Assembly: GCA_034002405.1 (NCBI GenBank)
Contig: JAVFAS010000070.1
Coordinates: 1-15,637, forward strand
Length of the DNA: 15,637 bases
Direction of reading: 5' to 3'
Source: SZUA-365 sp034002405
GTDB taxonomy: Bacteria; Bacteroidota; Ignavibacteria; SZUA-365
Both the position numbers and the translations under genes were made by a program. Below the pieces are notes generated by a model. That model was not told where the DNA came from. It saw only the letters and a program-made list of their open reading frames with translations, and ran no database searches. Below, piece by piece: positions 12,944 through 15,637 of this stretch. Each line of letters starts with the position of its first letter. The stretch's first letter is position 1.

Positions 12944-15070
12944 ATGCGTAAGCGTCACTCCGTCGCGTTCATTCTGCTTTTCCTTCTCACCATCTCCTTC
13001 CCGCTCGTCGCGCAGCTGGACGGACCGCAGCGCGTCAATGGTCGCATGTGGACCTTCGACGAAATGCCCGTTCAATACTTCCAGGAGGCGTATGGCTTCA
13101 CGCCCGATGCTGCCTGGATTGACGACGTGCAGAAATCGGCCCTCCGCTTTGGTGGGGGGTGTTCGGCTTCGTTTGTGAGTCCCGAGGGACTGGTGATGAC
13201 GAACTTCCACTGCGGACTTGAATCCGTCGGTGAAGTCACACGCGAGGGTGAGAATCTTCGGGTGGACGGGTTTTACGCCCGCACGCTCCAGGAGGAGCGT
13301 CGTGTTCCGGGGTTGTATGTCGACCAACTCATGGACATCACGGATGTGACCGCGGACGTGATTGCCGCGATGAAGGGAGCGACCGATGCCGAAGCTGCAT
13401 TTGCCGCGCGGGATCAGGCGATCGCGGCGCTGACCACGGAGCTCGCCCGGGACGGACATCGTTGCGAGATCGTCACGCTCTATCACGGTGCACGGTATGC
13501 CGCCTACATCTACAAGCGGCATGAGGATGTTCGGCTCGTGTTTTCCTCGGAGTTGCAGTTCGCGTTTTTCGGCGGCATCCATGACTTCTGGGCGTACCCG
13601 CGGTATTCTTTCGACTGTGACCTGTTTCGCGTGTACGAGAATGGAAAACCGTTGAAAACGGATCACTACTTCCGTTGGAGCGTGGCCGGCGCGGCGGAAG
13701 GGGAGGATGTCTATGTCGTCGGAAATCCCGGTCGCACCAATCGACTCAGCACGACCGACATGCTCGCGTACGAACGGGATGTGAACATGCCATTTCTCGT
13801 CCAGCTGGTGACCGACCGCAAGGAAATGCTCGACGAAATCGTGCGCACGGATCCGGCGCGTGGACCGGAATTGTTCGATGAAATCTTCGGCATTGTCAAC
13901 GCGCAGGAAGCGTATGCGGGACGGTTGATCGGTCTTCGTGATGACGAACTGATGGCGAAACGCCAGGCCTTCGATGATGATTTTCGCATGAAATTGAAGG
14001 CGAAGCCCGCGGCGTGGAGCACGTACGGAGATCTCTGGTCACGCATCCGCGCGATCACCGAGCAACAGCGCGCCATCGCGCCCGACCTGCTTGGCTTGCG
14101 CACGGGTGGATTCGGCATGAGCGCATTTCTTGCCAAGGCCGGTCTGCTGGTTGATTGGGTGGAGCAAATGTCCCGTGATGAAGATGAGCGCGACCAGCGG
14201 TATCGCGGGAAGGGCGCCGATCTGCTCGCACGCTCGCTGGTCCGGCCGGTGGACGAGGATCCGAACTTCGACAGGAAGGTCCTGGCGCGCCAGTTGAAAA
14301 GAATGAAGAGTCTTTTATCCGATGACGACGACGTGCTGCGCGCCGCGTTGGACGGGCAGTCCTGCGATGCCGCCGCCGCACGCCTGATCGGCGGAACCAT
14401 TCTCACCGACAGCGCGGTGGTCGCACGCATTGTCGCGCGAGGGTCGCTCGACGGAATCGACGACGCGCTTATCTCGCTCGCACGCCGCATGCTGCCGCGA
14501 AACCGATCGGCCGTCGAACGTGCGCAAGCGCTCACGCGCGACGTGCAGGTGCTGACGGGTGAACTCGGGAAGGCGCAATATGACGTCTATGGCAGCACGA
14601 TCCCTCCCGACGCAACCTTCACGCTGCGCATCTCCGATGGTGTCGTCACGGGATATCCGTACAACGGCACGCGCGCACCATCCTTCACCACCTATTATGG
14701 TCTGTACAATTTCCACCATGCATTCCGGGGAAGCGACGAGGCATGGGACGCGATGATGGGTGGCAATGCTTGGGAACTCCCGCCAACATGGAAAACGCCG
14801 CCTGCCGGACTCGATCTCGCCACGCCGATCAATTTCATTTCCACCACCGATATCATTGGCGGAAACTCGGGCAGCGCGATTATCAACCGGAAGAAGGAAG
14901 TTGTCGGGCTCGCGTTTGATGGGAATATCGAAAGCCTGGCCGGGGCATACATCTTCGCGCCGGAGAAGGGCAATCGCACCATCGGTGTCGATTCACGCGG
15001 CATTCTCGAAGCGCTGCGACACGCGTACAAGGCCACGCGACTCGTCGAGGAACTCGAGCGCGGCCGGTAA
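12944..15070 (+). CDS. S46 family dipeptidyl-peptidase (DPP7-like)
   Basis: From the ATG at 12944 the product is 708 aa, the usual S46 length. That start gives a clean signal peptide (MRKRHSVAFILLFLLTISFPLVA, read as two parts: a basic start and a hydrophobic core, cleaved after A23); a TTG 114 bases upstream in frame would bury it. The chymotrypsin-like triad can be placed as H89 (TNFHCGLESV), D224 (PRYSFDCDLFRVY) and S642 (IGGNSGSAIIN). The residue 18 positions after the serine is Gly in GLAFDGN. In known S46 enzymes this position is Gly in DPP7 and Arg in DPP11, so a preference for hydrophobic or broad P1 residues rather than Asp/Glu is predicted. S46 enzymes release dipeptides from peptide N-termini in the periplasm. 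There is no sorting domain. No clear Shine-Dalgarno site is seen. It is convergent with the DUF255 gene. Confidence 0.95.
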   Translation: MRKRHSVAFILLFLLTISFPLVAQLDGPQRVNGRMWTFDEMPVQYFQEAYGFTPDAAWIDDVQKSALRFGGGCSASFVSPEGLVMTNFHCGLESVGEVTREGENLRVDGFYARTLQEERRVPGLYVDQLMDITDVTADVIAAMKGATDAEAAFAARDQAIAALTTELARDGHRCEIVTLYHGARYAAYIYKRHEDVRLVFSSELQFAFFGGIHDFWAYPRYSFDCDLFRVYENGKPLKTDHYFRWSVAGAAEGEDVYVVGNPGRTNRLSTTDMLAYERDVNMPFLVQLVTDRKEMLDEIVRTDPARGPELFDEIFGIVNAQEAYAGRLIGLRDDELMAKRQAFDDDFRMKLKAKPAAWSTYGDLWSRIRAITEQQRAIAPDLLGLRTGGFGMSAFLAKAGLLVDWVEQMSRDEDERDQRYRGKGADLLARSLVRPVDEDPNFDRKVLARQLKRMKSLLSDDDDVLRAALDGQSCDAAAARLIGGTILTDSAVVARIVARGSLDGIDDALISLARRMLPRNRSAVERAQALTRDVQVLTGELGKAQYDVYGSTIPPDATFTLRISDGVVTGYPYNGTRAPSFTTYYGLYNFHHAFRGSDEAWDAMMGGNAWELPPTWKTPPAGLDLATPINFISTTDIIGGNSGSAIINRKKEVVGLAFDGNIESLAGAYIFAPEKGNRTIGVDSRGILEALRHAYKATRLVEELERGR

Positions 15071-15111
15071 TGCATCGTTCACGACATGGAGTATCGTCGT
15101 TCGATGATCAT

Positions 15112-15137
15112 GAGACGCGCTGATCTCAGGGCGTCTC
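15112..15137. terminator. Weak hairpin between convergent genes
   Basis: GAGACGC (15112-15118) pairs with GCGTCTC (15131-15137) around a 12-base loop. It overlaps the stop of the minus-strand gene and could end transcription from both sides, but the stem is short and no T-run follows on either strand. Confidence 0.25.
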
Positions 15138-15637
15138 GATCAGGGCCATCATCGCGTCGACACTCGTGACCGGAAGTTCGCAACGGAAGCCGCGGCAGAC
15201 ATAGGCCGCGGCTTCGCCGTCGATGGGGGCGAATGCCGCGGTGAACGGTGCGAGTTGTACTGCCTGGTCATCCTCCGCGCCGCGATAGAGCATGACGCCA
15301 TGCGGAAGTCCGCGTGCGCGCAATGCACGCGCGAATGGCGCGACCGAAGCACGGGTGGGACCCACGAGCACGATTTCCACACTCTCCGCGCGCAGCAGAT
15401 CGAGCGTGGCGAGCAGGACGGAATGTCCGGTTGGCGAGCGTTCGATCTGCGCGCCAAACGCGGCGAGGATTCCTTCCGCGCGGCGTTCGTACGCCGGATT
15501 GCCGGTCAGTCGTGCGAGACGAACGAGATTGTAGGCCGCGGCCGCGTTCCCCGATGGCAGGGCCCCGTCGTGCGCATCCTTGGCGCGAATGATCAACGAC
15601 TCCGCGTCGGATGCCGTGAAAAAGAGGCCGGCATCCG
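15126..15637 (-). CDS. DUF255/YyaL (SSP411-type) protein, C-terminal part, 5' end cut by window edge
   Basis: The minus-strand frame is open from the right edge (first whole codon at 15635) to a TGA at 15128-15126, giving the last 169 residues. They begin DAGLFFTASDAESLIIRAKD and continue DGALPSGNAAAAYNLVRL, a hallmark of the helical (alpha/alpha)-barrel half of DUF255/SSP411 proteins, and end with the conserved AAYVCRGFRCELPV segment. Full-length members are about 650-700 aa with an N-terminal thioredoxin-like domain, which lies beyond the window. The molecular function of the family is not well established. A TTG at 15596 is an internal codon, not a start. Confidence 0.88.
   Translation of the reverse strand, partial: DAGLFFTASDAESLIIRAKDAHDGALPSGNAAAAYNLVRLARLTGNPAYERRAEGILAAFGAQIERSPTGHSVLLATLDLLRAESVEIVLVGPTRASVAPFARALRARGLPHGVMLYRGAEDDQAVQLAPFTAAFAPIDGEAAAYVCRGFRCELPVTSVDAMMALIETP

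Noticed and set aside
13711..14535. Minus-strand 274-aa open frame
   Set aside because: Shadow of the S46 gene, whose catalytic triad and length are intact; the antisense product is Ser/Arg-rich with no motif.

Overview
The window comes from a fairly GC-rich (roughly 60% by eye, not counted) member of the FCB superphylum, the Bacteroidota/Chlorobiota/Ignavibacteria side of the tree. The main pointers are two large secreted proteins ending in type IX secretion (T9SS) style C-terminal sorting domains (one with the FPNPFNP form common in Ignavibacteria/Kapabacteria-like genomes), an S46 dipeptidyl-peptidase, a PD40-propeller envelope lipoprotein, a GH3/beta-lactamase fusion lipoprotein of a type known from Bacteroidota, and upstream sequences resembling the TTG / TAnnTTTG promoter of Bacteroidota. 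Genus or species cannot be assigned from this.

Layout. (1) 1-1677, minus strand, cut by the left edge: a lipoprotein with a PD40 beta-propeller, a carboxypeptidase-regulatory-like domain and a 30-bp tandem repeat coding a Gly/Asp/Ser/Asn linker. Its order of parts resembles the T9SS component PorE, but the C-terminal domain is outside the window. (2) 1924-4479, plus strand, divergent from it: an 851-aa secreted protein with six cysteine-containing repeats and a sorting domain, followed by a 17-bp perfect hairpin. (3) 4695-5183 purE, preceded by a leader with several inverted repeats. (4) 5238-5429, minus strand: a 4-oxalocrotonate tautomerase family protein, convergent with purE and divergent from the next gene across an AT-rich promoter region. 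(5) 5525-8758: a 1077-aa secreted protein with about eight Ig-like repeats and a sorting domain. It is followed after 62 bases by (6) 8821-11778, a GH3 N-acetylglucosaminidase/serine hydrolase fusion lipoprotein. (7) 12014-12826: an M48 metalloprotease lipoprotein, with a terminator-like hairpin after it. (8) 12944-15070: a secreted S46 dipeptidyl-peptidase. (9) 15126-15637, minus strand, cut by the right edge: the C-terminal end of a DUF255/YyaL (SSP411-type) protein.

Together most genes concern the cell envelope: T9SS cargo and a possible T9SS-associated lipoprotein, a cell-wall hydrolase fusion, and two envelope proteases. purE and the tautomerase are housekeeping or metabolic insertions. 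No mobile element, CRISPR array, rRNA or tRNA was seen, and no gap between genes exceeds about 250 bases. The most noteworthy items are the two repeat proteins of unknown function, the PorE-like partial gene with its repeat linker, and the motif evidence that the S46 enzyme is DPP7-like in specificity. None of these proves a new system. All functions are inferred from motifs read by eye.
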